Assembly (NCBI RefSeq): GCF_000621705.1
Contig: NZ_KK211332.1
Coordinates: 284,512 to 348,511, forward strand
Direction of reading: 5' to 3'
Length of the DNA stretch: 64,000 nucleotides
Origin: Prolixibacter bellariivorans ATCC BAA-1284
GTDB lineage: Bacteria > Bacteroidota > Bacteroidia > Bacteroidales > Prolixibacteraceae
Shown here: positions 1 to 7,504 of the stretch, in pieces
Layout: every line of letters starts with the position of its first letter
Numbering within the stretch: the first letter of the stretch is position 1
Notes under the pieces: generated by a model
Databases searched by the model: none
Seen by the model: the letters and a program-made list of their open reading frames with translations, nothing else
Told to the model about the DNA's origin: nothing
Program-made: the position numbers and the translations under genes

Positions 1-75
1 CCGTCGGGATTTCGCTCAGGTAACCGGGAACCTTATCATTGAGGTTTCTTTTTCAACATCGCTTCGCCTTCAACT

Positions 76-211
76 TCGCCGTTAGGCGAAAAGCGGGTTG
101 GCCCGTCAAAGTCGGCCGGGCCAGCGTTGACGGGATTGGTTTTGTGCGGGTATTCAGGGATGTGCGTCCGAAAAAACAAAACCATGACGCGGGGGAAAGG
201 ATCACTTTGAC
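76..211. repeat. Dispersed 136-bp intergenic element, copy A
   Basis: The element begins with a small hairpin (TCGCC-gtta-GGCGA, 76-89). After 15 bases comes GTCAAAGT (105-112), and the element closes with its inverted complement ACTTTGAC (204-211). Copy C at 54473-54608 aligns over all 136 positions without a gap; I count about 105 identities. Copy B at 7317-7379 keeps both ends but lacks the middle. The minus strand happens to be open through copies A and C, but conservation sits in the hairpin and inverted repeat, so I treat it as non-coding. The rest of 1-398 holds small hairpins (for example near 222-236, 248-263 and 332-350) and no gene I can support. Confidence 0.8.
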
Positions 212-368
212 TTGTCCCGATGTACATCGGGGTTGGGTACTTTTGTGTCAAGACAAAAGTACAGGTAAAAAAGCGACCACAACAAACGTAAAACGAAGGC
301 TGACAAGAGAGATTGAGTTGTCCCCGACGTTTGTCGGACAGGCTCTACCTCCACGCAATTACGCAATA

Positions 369-401
369 GGGGTTGTTCCCGAATAGTCGGAACAAACCCT
401 A
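369..401 (-). terminator. Hairpin at the 3' end of the methyltransferase gene
   Basis: Read on the minus strand, arms GGGTTtGTTCC and GGgAACAACCC pair with one bulge on each side and start at the stop codon of the methyltransferase gene. No U-tract follows, so this may be an mRNA-stabilising hairpin and not an intrinsic terminator. Confidence 0.4.
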
Positions 402-1112
402 GCTCTTTTTTGCAATGAGCGTCATGGCCTTCTCTTCCTCCTGCATCTCCATCACATCAAAACCGGTGAGTTTCAGAAAGAGTAGAATTTCGTCTTTGGT
501 GAAGGCCCGCAACGTGGTCTGGTCATCATGTTCGGTCTTTTCACCGTTACTTTCGATGATGTACCGGGCGTGCCAGTTCCAGGTCCAGCCGGTTTCGAGG
601 TTCTTTTCGAGGTGACTAATTCGCTGAATCTTTTTATCCGGCAATTCGATGGTTTGCTCAAAATCGCCGAAATTTTCGAAGATACCACCGGCTTCGAAGA
701 TACCGAAGACGAACAGCCTCTTTTCTTTCAGTGCGTTGTGAATGCCGGTGAGGGTCTCCATGATGCCTCTGTTGTCGGTGACATACGCCAGGGAACGGCC
801 GGTAATGAGGACCGCGTCAAATTGCTGGTCGAAACGGAGGTGGCGCATATCGCTTTGTACGAATACATCCTGCTGCACTTCTTCCCGGGCAATGTCCAGC
901 ATCTCTTCGGCTACATCCAATCCGGTGTAGTCGTATCCGTTGGCCAGGAACCGGCGGGCCAGCATGCCCGAACCACACCCTACTTCGAGAACCTTTTTGC
1001 AATGGTTCTTTCGCAGAAGGTCGTCGTAGAAGCGGTACTCTTCATCGTAATCGAAGACGTGTTGGTACATCTCGTGATACACGCGGGCCAGTGTGGTATA
1101 GAGTTGGGTCAT
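399..1112 (-). CDS. Class I SAM-dependent methyltransferase
   Basis: A 237-residue cytosolic protein with the Rossmann-type methyltransferase core. Motif I, VLEVGCGSG (residues 41-49), is the SAM-binding loop. The acidic end of strand beta2 follows in YTGLDVAEEM, and motif IV-like FDAVLITGRSLAYV lies near residues 100-115. The length fits small-molecule methyltransferases of the Methyltransf_25 type. The N-terminus (ARVYHEMY) matches the usual start of such proteins. The substrate cannot be told from sequence. The gene stands alone on the minus strand, 60 bp downstream of an unrelated membrane protein gene. Confidence 0.85.
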   Translation of the reverse strand: MTQLYTTLARVYHEMYQHVFDYDEEYRFYDDLLRKNHCKKVLEVGCGSGMLARRFLANGYDYTGLDVAEEMLDIAREEVQQDVFVQSDMRHLRFDQQFDAVLITGRSLAYVTDNRGIMETLTGIHNALKEKRLFVFGIFEAGGIFENFGDFEQTIELPDKKIQRISHLEKNLETGWTWNWHARYIIESNGEKTEHDDQTTLRAFTKDEILLFLKLTGFDVMEMQEEEKAMTLIAKKS

Positions 1113-1172
1113 GCTTTGGTTATTTTCTTACAGTCCTCGTTTTACTGCAAGTTAGCGACTTATCATTAAACC

Positions 1173-1691
1173 CTAAACCGATTGCTCATCTGAAGTAACT
1201 AACGGACTTTCCTCCACATTTTCCTGCTTCAATTCTGCCAGTATATTCGCAAGAACACCAATAACGACAATCGCTGTAAAATTCACCCGAAACAAAAAAT
1301 CACCACCGGAGTTAATCGCCATCTTAAAACTGGATATTGAAAAACCAAAACTTAAACCTGTATTGGCCATTCCGATAGCCAATTGAAATCCGGAGGCATA
1401 TGTCAATGCATAACCTAACAGGCTCCACTGGATGATTTGCGGTACCTGGTTAATGATGGAGAGGATGATGCCCGTTTTCTTGTCGCCATCGGTCAGTAAC
1501 CGCTTACCGGAGTAAATTGAGAAGCCGTACAGCCCAAGCCCCAGCAGAAACATCAATAATATGGCTCCGTTGATGGTTCCGGTTTTTAGCATGAGGTAGG
1601 CCATCAGTCCCAGCCCGGCAATTCCACCAACAACCTGTAGCCAACCGATAATTGTCAAGGTAAAATGTGTGTTTTTAATTCGAGGTTTCAT
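1173..1691 (-). CDS. Integral membrane protein, unknown function
   Basis: A 172-residue protein with about four hydrophobic segments (near residues 12-33, 40-60, 75-105 and 130-150) and a short acidic, hydrophilic C-terminus. I do not recognise a family. The arrangement (short N-terminal basic stretch, paired helices, glycine-rich first helix) suggests a small inner-membrane protein. Immediately upstream on the same strand lies a relic of the K+ channel C-terminus (1725-1799), so the gene's original upstream context has probably been rearranged. Confidence 0.7.
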   Translation of the reverse strand: MKPRIKNTHFTLTIIGWLQVVGGIAGLGLMAYLMLKTGTINGAILLMFLLGLGLYGFSIYSGKRLLTDGDKKTGIILSIINQVPQIIQWSLLGYALTYASGFQLAIGMANTGLSFGFSISSFKMAINSGGDFLFRVNFTAIVVIGVLANILAELKQENVEESPLVTSDEQSV

Positions 1692-1724
1692 GGTTTAACA
1701 GTTAGGTCGTTTTAAAACTGAATG

Positions 1725-1799
1725 CTACTTTGTTTTCTTTTCCATTTCCTCCGGCTCTATTTGTCTCGCTTTCGACAGTCCGGAAGCAACTAAACCGGC
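1725..1799 (-). pseudogene. Duplicated C-terminal tail of the K+ channel gene
   Basis: Positions 1731-1799 match 2587-2655, the 3' end of the intact channel gene, with about 4 mismatches in 69 bases. The minus strand reads GLVASGLSKARQIE, then P where the channel has Q, then EEMEKKT, K and a TAG stop at 1725-1727. The intact gene ends EKKTTQD. No other part of the channel is present, so this is a fragment. The two copies flank the gene at 1863-2549, which suggests that the gene was inserted or acquired with duplication of the channel 3' end. Confidence 0.85.
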
Positions 1800-1862
1800 G
1801 AAAAAAAGTTTCATCGAATTGGGCATGGTTTGTGATTTCTCTACTCGCGCATGTTGTTTGTT

Positions 1863-2549
1863 TTAAATACCTAATTTACTTTTTACGAATCTTATATGCC
1901 ATATTAAACGTTCGAATGATCCATTATCCAGCGCTCTTTGTCCCGTGAGCATACTCGTGAAGAAGAAAGGATGACCATTGCACGTATAAGTGCCTAATTC
2001 ATCGTTCCAGACAAATCGATAATTCATCCAATGCTCCTGAGCATCATCGTAGTGATTGGGCCTGTCCTTTCCTAAAAACTCTCTGGCTAACGTATTATTT
2101 ACAACAAAAACAACAAGCTCGGTCTTACTAATAAGCTTATCTATTACCGATTTGCTAACCATCAACTGTCGATAGATAAATTGAATGCCATCATCCGTCT
2201 TCAATAACGATTTAATCTTATTCTGCTCAGTTTCCCTAATATAAAGCAGGTCTAAATGACTCCAGGGCAAATCAGTCTTTTCAGCTATTTCAGTGAACTT
2301 CGCAAAATATTTATGATTATCTCGATGTTCAAGGAAATAGAATCCAACACGTTTCTCTTTTTCTTCTATCAGTTTTACCCTGTCATTTTTACTTACAGAA
2401 GGATTAATCCCTATAAACATTAATCCTGCGTCAAGAATCTCCTTCACTGACAACGGAGGTAGTTTACAAAACTCTTTGTCTCCGTATAAATTCCATAAAT
2501 CATTTATTTCCTTCTCTACTAACTCTTGTATGTTCATCTTTAAAGTCAT
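1863..2549 (-). CDS. Uracil-DNA glycosylase-fold-like protein
   Basis: A 228-residue cytosolic protein. The stretch LMFIGINPSV near residue 45 resembles the first conserved strand and loop (GxNPS) of the uracil-DNA glycosylase superfamily. A later HPFFFTSMLTGQRA near residue 193 sits where the second catalytic-type motif would be, and VVFVVNN lies between them. Full assignment needs a profile search, so substrate and activity are unproven. The gene is more AT-rich than its neighbours and lies between the intact channel gene and a duplicate of that gene's last 69 bases, a sign of acquisition. The start is 25 bp past the channel stop. Confidence 0.6.
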   Translation of the reverse strand: MTLKMNIQELVEKEINDLWNLYGDKEFCKLPPLSVKEILDAGLMFIGINPSVSKNDRVKLIEEKEKRVGFYFLEHRDNHKYFAKFTEIAEKTDLPWSHLDLLYIRETEQNKIKSLLKTDDGIQFIYRQLMVSKSVIDKLISKTELVVFVVNNTLAREFLGKDRPNHYDDAQEHWMNYRFVWNDELGTYTCNGHPFFFTSMLTGQRALDNGSFERLIWHIRFVKSKLGI

Positions 2550-2574
2550 TTATAAAGTCTATAATACTGCTTGT

Positions 2575-3318
2575 TCAATCTTGCGTTGTTTTCTTTTCCA
2601 TTTCCTCCTGCTCTATTTGTCTCGCTTTCGACAGTCCGGAAGCCACCAAACCTGCCGGTACAGTAACAATGCCGATACCCACAACCAAAACGAAGAAAGT
2701 GAATATCTTGCCGCCTATGGTAACTGGATAAACATCTCCATACCCCACTGTTGTTAGAGTCACGACGGCCCACCAAAGACTATGAAAGATGGATCGGAAC
2801 AGTTCAGGCTGGGCTTTATTCTCGAAGAAGTAGATACCGGATGCCGACAGAAAAATCATAATCGCAGATAGGACGGCAAAGAGTATTAGTTCCTCTCTGA
2901 TGATGCGAAAAGCAATATGAAATCTCCTCAACGCCCGATTGTATCGCACCAACTTCAAAGCCCGGAAAATCCGGAACACACGAAACACTCGTAAGGAACG
3001 TAAGTCGATGGTTCGAGTGATATAGAAGGGAAGTATGGCAATTAGGTCAATCAAGCCATAAAAACTGAAGATATATTTAAAAGGCTTTTGCGCCACATAA
3101 ATTCGTAACCCATATTCAATGCTGAAGACAATAACACACACCACCTCGATAATCCGGAGAGCCGTTTTTAATCCCTCCGGACTGCCGGGTAATGTATCGA
3201 CAGAAAAAGAGATAAGTGACAACAGAATAAGTGACTGTATCACATAGTCAAAAATCTTCCCCTCAATCGTCGTATTGTCTTCTACTATCTCTCGTAGTTT
3301 GCGTTTGATGGATTGCAT
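2575..3318 (-). CDS. Voltage-gated-type potassium channel
   Basis: A 247-residue inner-membrane channel subunit. It has an S1-S4 sensor-like part with an arginine-rich S4 (residues 107-125, LRSLRVFRVFRIFRALKLV), then S5, a pore helix, the selectivity filter TVGYGD (190-195) and S6. The length matches short prokaryotic Kv-like channels, which act as tetramers and pass K+ along its gradient. A short charged tail (residues 225-247) follows S6. DNA coding for residues 223-243 is duplicated downstream at 1731-1799. It is followed on the same strand by the glycosylase-like gene and preceded by the HsdR-N-like gene, 24 bp away. Confidence 0.93.
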   Translation of the reverse strand: MQSIKRKLREIVEDNTTIEGKIFDYVIQSLILLSLISFSVDTLPGSPEGLKTALRIIEVVCVIVFSIEYGLRIYVAQKPFKYIFSFYGLIDLIAILPFYITRTIDLRSLRVFRVFRIFRALKLVRYNRALRRFHIAFRIIREELILFAVLSAIMIFLSASGIYFFENKAQPELFRSIFHSLWWAVVTLTTVGYGDVYPVTIGGKIFTFFVLVVGIGIVTVPAGLVASGLSKARQIEQEEMEKKTTQD

Positions 3319-3342
3319 CTGGTTACAAAAGTGTTGGTCTTG

Positions 3343-4398
3343 TCAATTCACCTCAGCATAAAACTCAACCGTTTCAAGCAGTTCCTTCTCGAAGTTGTAT
3401 ATATCATCGATACTTTCCAGCAAGTGTCTTGTTTCTTTTTTATCCTGATCGAATAACCCAATGTATTTATTGGTCCCATTAAAATGTAAACGGCAGATGG
3501 GCTTCCTGTTGTTGTCATCCAACAGGACACCGAAATAAGACTGCGTATCCCGTTGTGAAATACGATCCTTTTGGATTTTCCGCCTCAATATAGCAACGAC
3601 AATTCGAAAGCCCTCCAGTTCCTCTTCAGTTGTAACAATTTTACTCTCCTCTTCAACAACGATTTCTTCCTGTGATTGATTTTCCTCTTCCTTGTGCAGT
3701 GCACTTTGAAGCCGGTCACTTACCTTTTCACTGATTTGTTGATTAATGGCTTTTTGTACCAGCTCCTTAAACTGCAACATTACTTTCTCGGTAAGCCTGC
3801 CATTATATACTTTCGATGCAAAAAGTCTGACAAAATCATCGCCCGGCTCATTCAACTCCTGATTAAACATCTTCTTTATCTCTTTCATGTATTTCAATGA
3901 ACTGGCATTGGAAAATATTTTATCGACGTCGAAGTTCGATTTATGGAACTTGATGATTTCTGTGACGGTTGCATCTTTTAGCTGGGTAATATCAAATTCC
4001 AGGAATGGTTTCTCATCCATTTTATTTGATTCCTCCAGGTCGGTATAGAACCGATATTCAATTCCGTTGGTCAGCAGTGCAAACCTTGCCTTCGTGACAT
4101 GAAAATACCGGAAGAGTTGTGAATTGTGCACATTCAAATCTTCTTTCCAGTGTTTACACTCAATGATGATAATGGGTGTCCCGTTTTGAAAAATGGCATA
4201 GTCAACCTTCTCTCCTTTTTTCAAACCAATATCGGCCGTGAATTCCGGAACGACTTCCGTCGGATTAAAGATATCGTATCCAAGGTTGTTAATGAATGGC
4301 AACGTGAATGCCGTTTTTGTTGCTTCTTCAGTTTGAATCTGATCTTTTAACAATTCAATCTTTTCGGCTAATGCCTTTAGTTGCGGTTGGATCTCCAT
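3343..4398 (-). CDS. Stand-alone HsdR N-terminal (PD-(D/E)XK) nuclease-like protein
   Basis: A 351-residue protein whose first 150 residues match the type I restriction enzyme R-subunit N-terminal domain. Asp66 (KVDYAIF) and E80-C-K82 (IIIIECKHWKE) form the expected PD-(D/E)XK metal-binding set. There is no helicase motor and no hsdM or hsdS gene nearby, so it is not a complete restriction system. Residues 230-255 are a Glu-rich linker, followed by a small C-terminal domain. Such solo HSDR_N proteins are common in Bacteroidota, and their function is unsettled. Separated by 24 bp from the downstream channel gene. Confidence 0.8.
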   Translation of the reverse strand: MEIQPQLKALAEKIELLKDQIQTEEATKTAFTLPFINNLGYDIFNPTEVVPEFTADIGLKKGEKVDYAIFQNGTPIIIIECKHWKEDLNVHNSQLFRYFHVTKARFALLTNGIEYRFYTDLEESNKMDEKPFLEFDITQLKDATVTEIIKFHKSNFDVDKIFSNASSLKYMKEIKKMFNQELNEPGDDFVRLFASKVYNGRLTEKVMLQFKELVQKAINQQISEKVSDRLQSALHKEEENQSQEEIVVEEESKIVTTEEELEGFRIVVAILRRKIQKDRISQRDTQSYFGVLLDDNNRKPICRLHFNGTNKYIGLFDQDKKETRHLLESIDDIYNFEKELLETVEFYAEVN

Positions 4399-4492
4399 AG
4401 TTATTGTTTTTATTGGTTGTTAGTATTTTTATACCTGATAGATATTGCCCGAAAAGTTTACGATGTTATACAGATCTAAATCATATGAGATT

Positions 4493-5074
4493 TTAATTCA
4501 TTTTCGGCACTTTTCCTTCTCTACCTTTTATGATTCTGTCCGTTTTTTTCTCCACTTTAAAGGTTACGTTAAGATCTTTAAAATAAACTATCCAATAATT
4601 ATTATCAGTCCCGTCTAATGTCTCTGGTAGAGATTTACTATAATTTCCTCTCACCGTAAATACATTTTGGCCAATGCTTTTATTAATATCAAATTTTGGT
4701 TTTGATTTCTTGTCGGGCATAATACTTTTTGCCGTTGTAAACAATCCTTCTTTATCCCACAGTTCTAGATTTCCATCATTATTAATGATATAATACTCAT
4801 TCGCCGTACTATTTACGACAAAATATTTCTTTCCCTTCTTTTGTAAAGTTTCTTTTTTGGTTCGGCTGTTATTCTTTGTAAAGTCTATTATTGTAAAGAA
4901 TTTATTGCCGATCTGATAAAGAGAAATTATGGACTCATATCCAGAAAATGTACATTCCCATTTTCCTAAAATTATTTGGTCTTGACTCTTATCAGATCCT
5001 TTTTTTTCGATATTATTTCCATACACAGAGAAAGAAAAACCAAGGAACATCCATATAAAAAATAATGTTTTCAT
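4493..5074 (-). CDS. Secreted protein of unknown function
   Basis: A 193-residue protein with a clear Sec signal peptide (MKTLFFIWMFLGFSFSVYG) and no lipobox cysteine. The mature part is lysine-rich, with a GKWECTFSGYESIISLYQIG stretch that resembles the opening strand of small lipocalin-like or DUF-type beta-barrel proteins. I do not recognise the family. The gene is markedly AT-rich compared with the genes from 5.5 kb onward. It lies alone, 94 bp upstream of the HsdR-N-like gene on the same strand. Confidence 0.65.
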   Translation of the reverse strand: MKTLFFIWMFLGFSFSVYGNNIEKKGSDKSQDQIILGKWECTFSGYESIISLYQIGNKFFTIIDFTKNNSRTKKETLQKKGKKYFVVNSTANEYYIINNDGNLELWDKEGLFTTAKSIMPDKKSKPKFDINKSIGQNVFTVRGNYSKSLPETLDGTDNNYWIVYFKDLNVTFKVEKKTDRIIKGREGKVPKMN

Positions 5075-5293
5075 CTTTGCAAAATTTTAGAGACTGTCAA
5101 AAAATATCACTGGATAAAAAAGTTATTCGATGAATAACAATCTTTTCTACCAATCCGAATAACCTCATTGATTGCCTCTCCTTAACCTGCCATACCGCTG
5201 TCTCCAATCAACTGCCCTTGAATGTATAAAATATTTTTCAAAACTTATTGTTCAGCAGTTGAAAAGTCATTGATGATCAGACACCTGATTTTC

Positions 5294-5356
5294 CGTTTAA
5301 CGAACAGATCGATACGTTCACCACTAAAAAACGACCGTTCACCATCAATTTGGAGT
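5294..5356. repeat. Three degenerate 21-bp units (CGTTCAC type)
   Basis: Units 5294-5314, 5315-5335 and 5336-5356 each start CGTTTA or CGTTCA and are exactly 21 bases long. The first ends GAACAGATCGATA, the same as the first unit of the array at 6552-6614. They lie in the 407-bp gap 5075-5481, which otherwise holds only the hairpin at 5410-5439. Confidence 0.75.
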
Positions 5357-5409
5357 GTTGAAAACTTTTTTATGTTCTTCAAAAGGTTCGGGTTGAATGA
5401 CATAAAAAT

Positions 5410-5439
5410 ACCCTGCCGGCAGATACGTGCTGACAGGGT
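5410..5439 (-). terminator. Terminator of the GYF_2-domain gene
   Basis: Arms ACCCTGcCgGCA and TGCtGaCAGGGT form a hairpin. On the minus strand it is followed by ATTTTTATG. It lies about 42 bp past the stop of the gene at 5482-6318. Confidence 0.6.
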
Positions 5440-5481
5440 GCATATGAGGATTGAGGATATGCTGTTTTCTTATTCGTTCGG

Positions 5482-6318
5482 CTAAAAGGCCGGTTGCACA
5501 AAGTAGTTTCGTTTCACTTTCATTAAGCCGAACTGCAGGAACAGATAGGGCAACATCTCGATAGCCAGGACGGTGATGCCCTGTCGCAGTGTCAACGGGG
5601 AACTGAAATCGGCGCTGTCGGTGAAGATCATGAAAAACAGGGCTACAATGACAACGATGAATACCAGGATGCTGTAGAAGAACTGCAAGTAGGCAAAGTT
5701 CCGGAAAGCCGTCACTCCTACCCTTTTCAGCAGGCTCAGCTTTTGGGCCAGCCGCAGGTAATGATAACCGTTCAGGATAAAGGCCAGTACCACCACCAGG
5801 ATGCCATAACTGTACATTGTGTCGTCGATGACGCGCCCCCGCTCGTAAGCCATCAGGATGTAGATAGGAATGGAGGTCACGATAATCCAGTTGATGTTGA
5901 TGGCCGGCTTCCTGATTTCGAGGAGTAGCGAGAGGTATTTCTTCATGCCGGTCAATAACCTGACAAGCGCCATGAGGCTCAGAAAAAGTACAAGGCCGTA
6001 GAGTCGGGTATCGTCCATGTCGAGCATCTGCAGGATAATTTCGACCACCAGCATTGAGAGGAATATCCAGCCGGATGAAATACCGGCATGAATGTACCGG
6101 AATGCTTTGGTCTCCCGACCGATCTTCCGATCATCTTCGGGAACCGGCGGCGGGGTGTCGCGGAAGAAAATGGCCAGCTCGGGCACCAGTATCGCTTTTT
6201 CCCATTTGGTCAGGCCCTGTTTCCAAACCTTCGTCGTTTCACCAATTTTTCCTTTCAGTTCATCCAGGCTGAGGGGCCCGAACCGATCGCCGTCAGCAAT
6301 GTAATACCACTCTTTCAT
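5482..6318 (-). CDS. GYF_2 (DUF4339) domain membrane protein
   Basis: A 278-residue protein. Residues 1-45 are a GYF_2/DUF4339 module (EWYYIADGDRFGPLSLDEL, then a conserved WKQGLTKWEKA), which in bacteria is usually the N-terminus of inner-membrane proteins and is thought to bind peptides. The rest holds about six hydrophobic helices (near residues 77-95, 103-120, 145-160, 170-185, 205-230 and 245-265). The role is unknown. The gene is monocistronic on the minus strand, with its own hairpin terminator at 5410-5439. Confidence 0.75.
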   Translation of the reverse strand: MKEWYYIADGDRFGPLSLDELKGKIGETTKVWKQGLTKWEKAILVPELAIFFRDTPPPVPEDDRKIGRETKAFRYIHAGISSGWIFLSMLVVEIILQMLDMDDTRLYGLVLFLSLMALVRLLTGMKKYLSLLLEIRKPAININWIIVTSIPIYILMAYERGRVIDDTMYSYGILVVVLAFILNGYHYLRLAQKLSLLKRVGVTAFRNFAYLQFFYSILVFIVVIVALFFMIFTDSADFSSPLTLRQGITVLAIEMLPYLFLQFGLMKVKRNYFVQPAF

Positions 6319-6551
6319 AAATTCTTCATTCCTTGTTCCCGGTCAGGTCATCCATTATATGGAAGTAACTTTTCCCAAGAACTTCTCCTTTCCCCGGCTA
6401 TACCGGGACAGGTTTTACTACGATTGATTAACGTAACTTTTTAATCAAAAACGCATAGGTTGCGTATTTAGTGCCCGAATTTACTATTTCTAATTTAATT
6501 TATTGTTCATTACGAGGTGCATACACGGTGTAAGGAACGAGTCGCTTTTTC

Positions 6552-6614
6552 CGTTCACGGAACAGATCGATACGTTCACGGAAGAAATCAGTACGTTCAT
6601 GGAAGAAATCGAAC
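6552..6614. repeat. Three degenerate 21-bp units (CGTTCAC type)
   Basis: Units at 6552-6572, 6573-6593 and 6594-6614 read CGTTCACGGAACAGATCGATA and two close variants, each exactly 21 bases. They are related to the array at 5294-5356, and the base context just upstream (TTTTCCGTT) is also shared. No gene overlaps. Confidence 0.8.
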
Positions 6615-6636
6615 TATTAAGAATCATTATAAAATA

Positions 6637-6760
6637 GTTTCAGGTGGAGCTTCACGATCACTATTGTTGCTGTTGTTAGGGGGTTTCAGGTTAAACTTCG
6701 CTGTTACTTTTGTTACTGTTGTTCGGTTCTTATCAGTAGCACTGTTATTCCTGTCGAAAC
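6637..6760. repeat. TTTCAGGTT / GTTACTGTTGTT low-complexity stretch
   Basis: This intergenic stretch contains TTTCAGGT twice and several GTTGTT or GTTACT runs. Similar vocabulary occurs in the gaps at 32.1-32.3 kb and 54.27-54.4 kb. It belongs to the 1186-bp gene-free region 6319-7504, which is filled by repeats. Confidence 0.5.
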
Positions 6761-6838
6761 AACAGAACCATTTCAATTCAGATCCCCCTTAACCATTCCG
6801 AGGCGATGCTTTAACCTATTTGTGTTAATTTTAACCGC

Positions 6839-7258
6839 CATAAAGATAAAAAGTATTGCCCAAAGGATAATTTTTACCGACGAAAGGATAAAACCTCTTG
6901 GCATAAGGCTAAATTCTGTCGACGAAAGGATAAATCTTGTTGGCTCAAGGATAATTCCTTCTGCCGTAAGGCTAAATCTTATCTGCGAAAGGCTAAAATG
7001 TTCTGTCCATAGGCTAAATCTTGCTGACAAAAGGATAAATTTTACCGCCATAAGGCTAAAAGTTTCCGGCGTAAGAAGCAGATTAGTTGGCTCAAGTTGT
7101 CGCTTCGTTGACTAAAATCGTAGCTCAACCGGCATAAGGATAGCTGTAACTGGTTCAGGAATGGGATGAGTTGACTCAAGAGACAGGTTAGATGGTTCAA
7201 GGCTCGGGTTTCCGGCTAGAAGCTTCTGCTTTCAAGTATCAAGTTGTGCCTTGAGGTT
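6839..7258. repeat. Array of about 20 degenerate units with an exact 21-bp period
   Basis: From 6839 the sequence can be cut into consecutive 21-base units without insertions or deletions. The first eleven (to 7069) share a core close to AAGGNTAAA after two to three variable bases, followed by a poorly conserved half usually ending TTGG, TCGA or CCGG. Later units (7070-7258) keep the period, the first bases (CTCAAG, CATAAG, TTCAAG) and the TTGG/TGG end but lose the core. One frame on each strand stays open as a 7-residue repeat because 21 is a multiple of 3. Conservation is not codon-like, so I do not call a gene. Confidence 0.85.
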
Positions 7259-7316
7259 CAGCCCACTCGTTCTCTTGATTGTTCATTTTCCACTATTAAT
7301 TATTTACCCCCCAATA

Positions 7317-7379
7317 TCGCCACCAGGCGATAAGTGTGCCGGCCAGTCAAAGTAGGCCGGGCAGAAGGAGCACTTTGAC
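7317..7379. repeat. Dispersed element, miniature copy B (63 bp)
   Basis: This copy carries the same hairpin (TCGCCaccaGGCGA, 7317-7330), the same 15-base spacing and GTCAAAGT (7346-7353). It goes almost directly to ACTTTGAC (7372-7379), lacking about 73 internal bases found in copies A and C. Confidence 0.8.
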
Positions 7380-7477
7380 TTGTACTTTGGGGACGAGCCA
7401 AAAGGGCAAAGAAAAGTTGTCCCAACAAAAGCCAAAGGCATTACCGTCGGGAAGGTCGCAGCGACCACGGAGGAAAG

Positions 7478-7499
7478 GAGACGCAATCAATTGCGTCTC
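7478..7499. repeat. RAYT-family palindrome 1
   Basis: GAGACGCAAT, two bases, then ATTGCGTCTC: a perfect 10-bp-arm palindrome. It starts 5 bases past the stop of the GIN-domain gene on the minus strand and is followed by TACGGTC, as is palindrome 2. It is related to the palindromes at 8911, 10394 and 10753. Confidence 0.8.
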
Positions 7500-7504
7500 T
7501 ACGG

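Noticed and set aside
39-386. Open frames on both strands across the first 400 bases
   Set aside because: They run through the dispersed repeat element; the similar frame at 54424-54621 also lies in a copy. Conservation is in the hairpin and inverted repeat, not in codons.
3343-4398. Complete type I restriction system
   Set aside because: Only the HsdR N-terminal nuclease-like domain is present; no helicase motor, methylase or specificity gene nearby.
6773-7115. Heptad-repeat proteins on either strand of the 21-bp array
   Set aside because: Any 21-bp period gives a 7-residue periodic frame. The base conservation does not follow codon positions, and no start signals or signal peptides are seen.
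6839-7258. CRISPR array
   Set aside because: Units are 21 bp with no constant repeat separated by unique spacers, and no cas genes are near.
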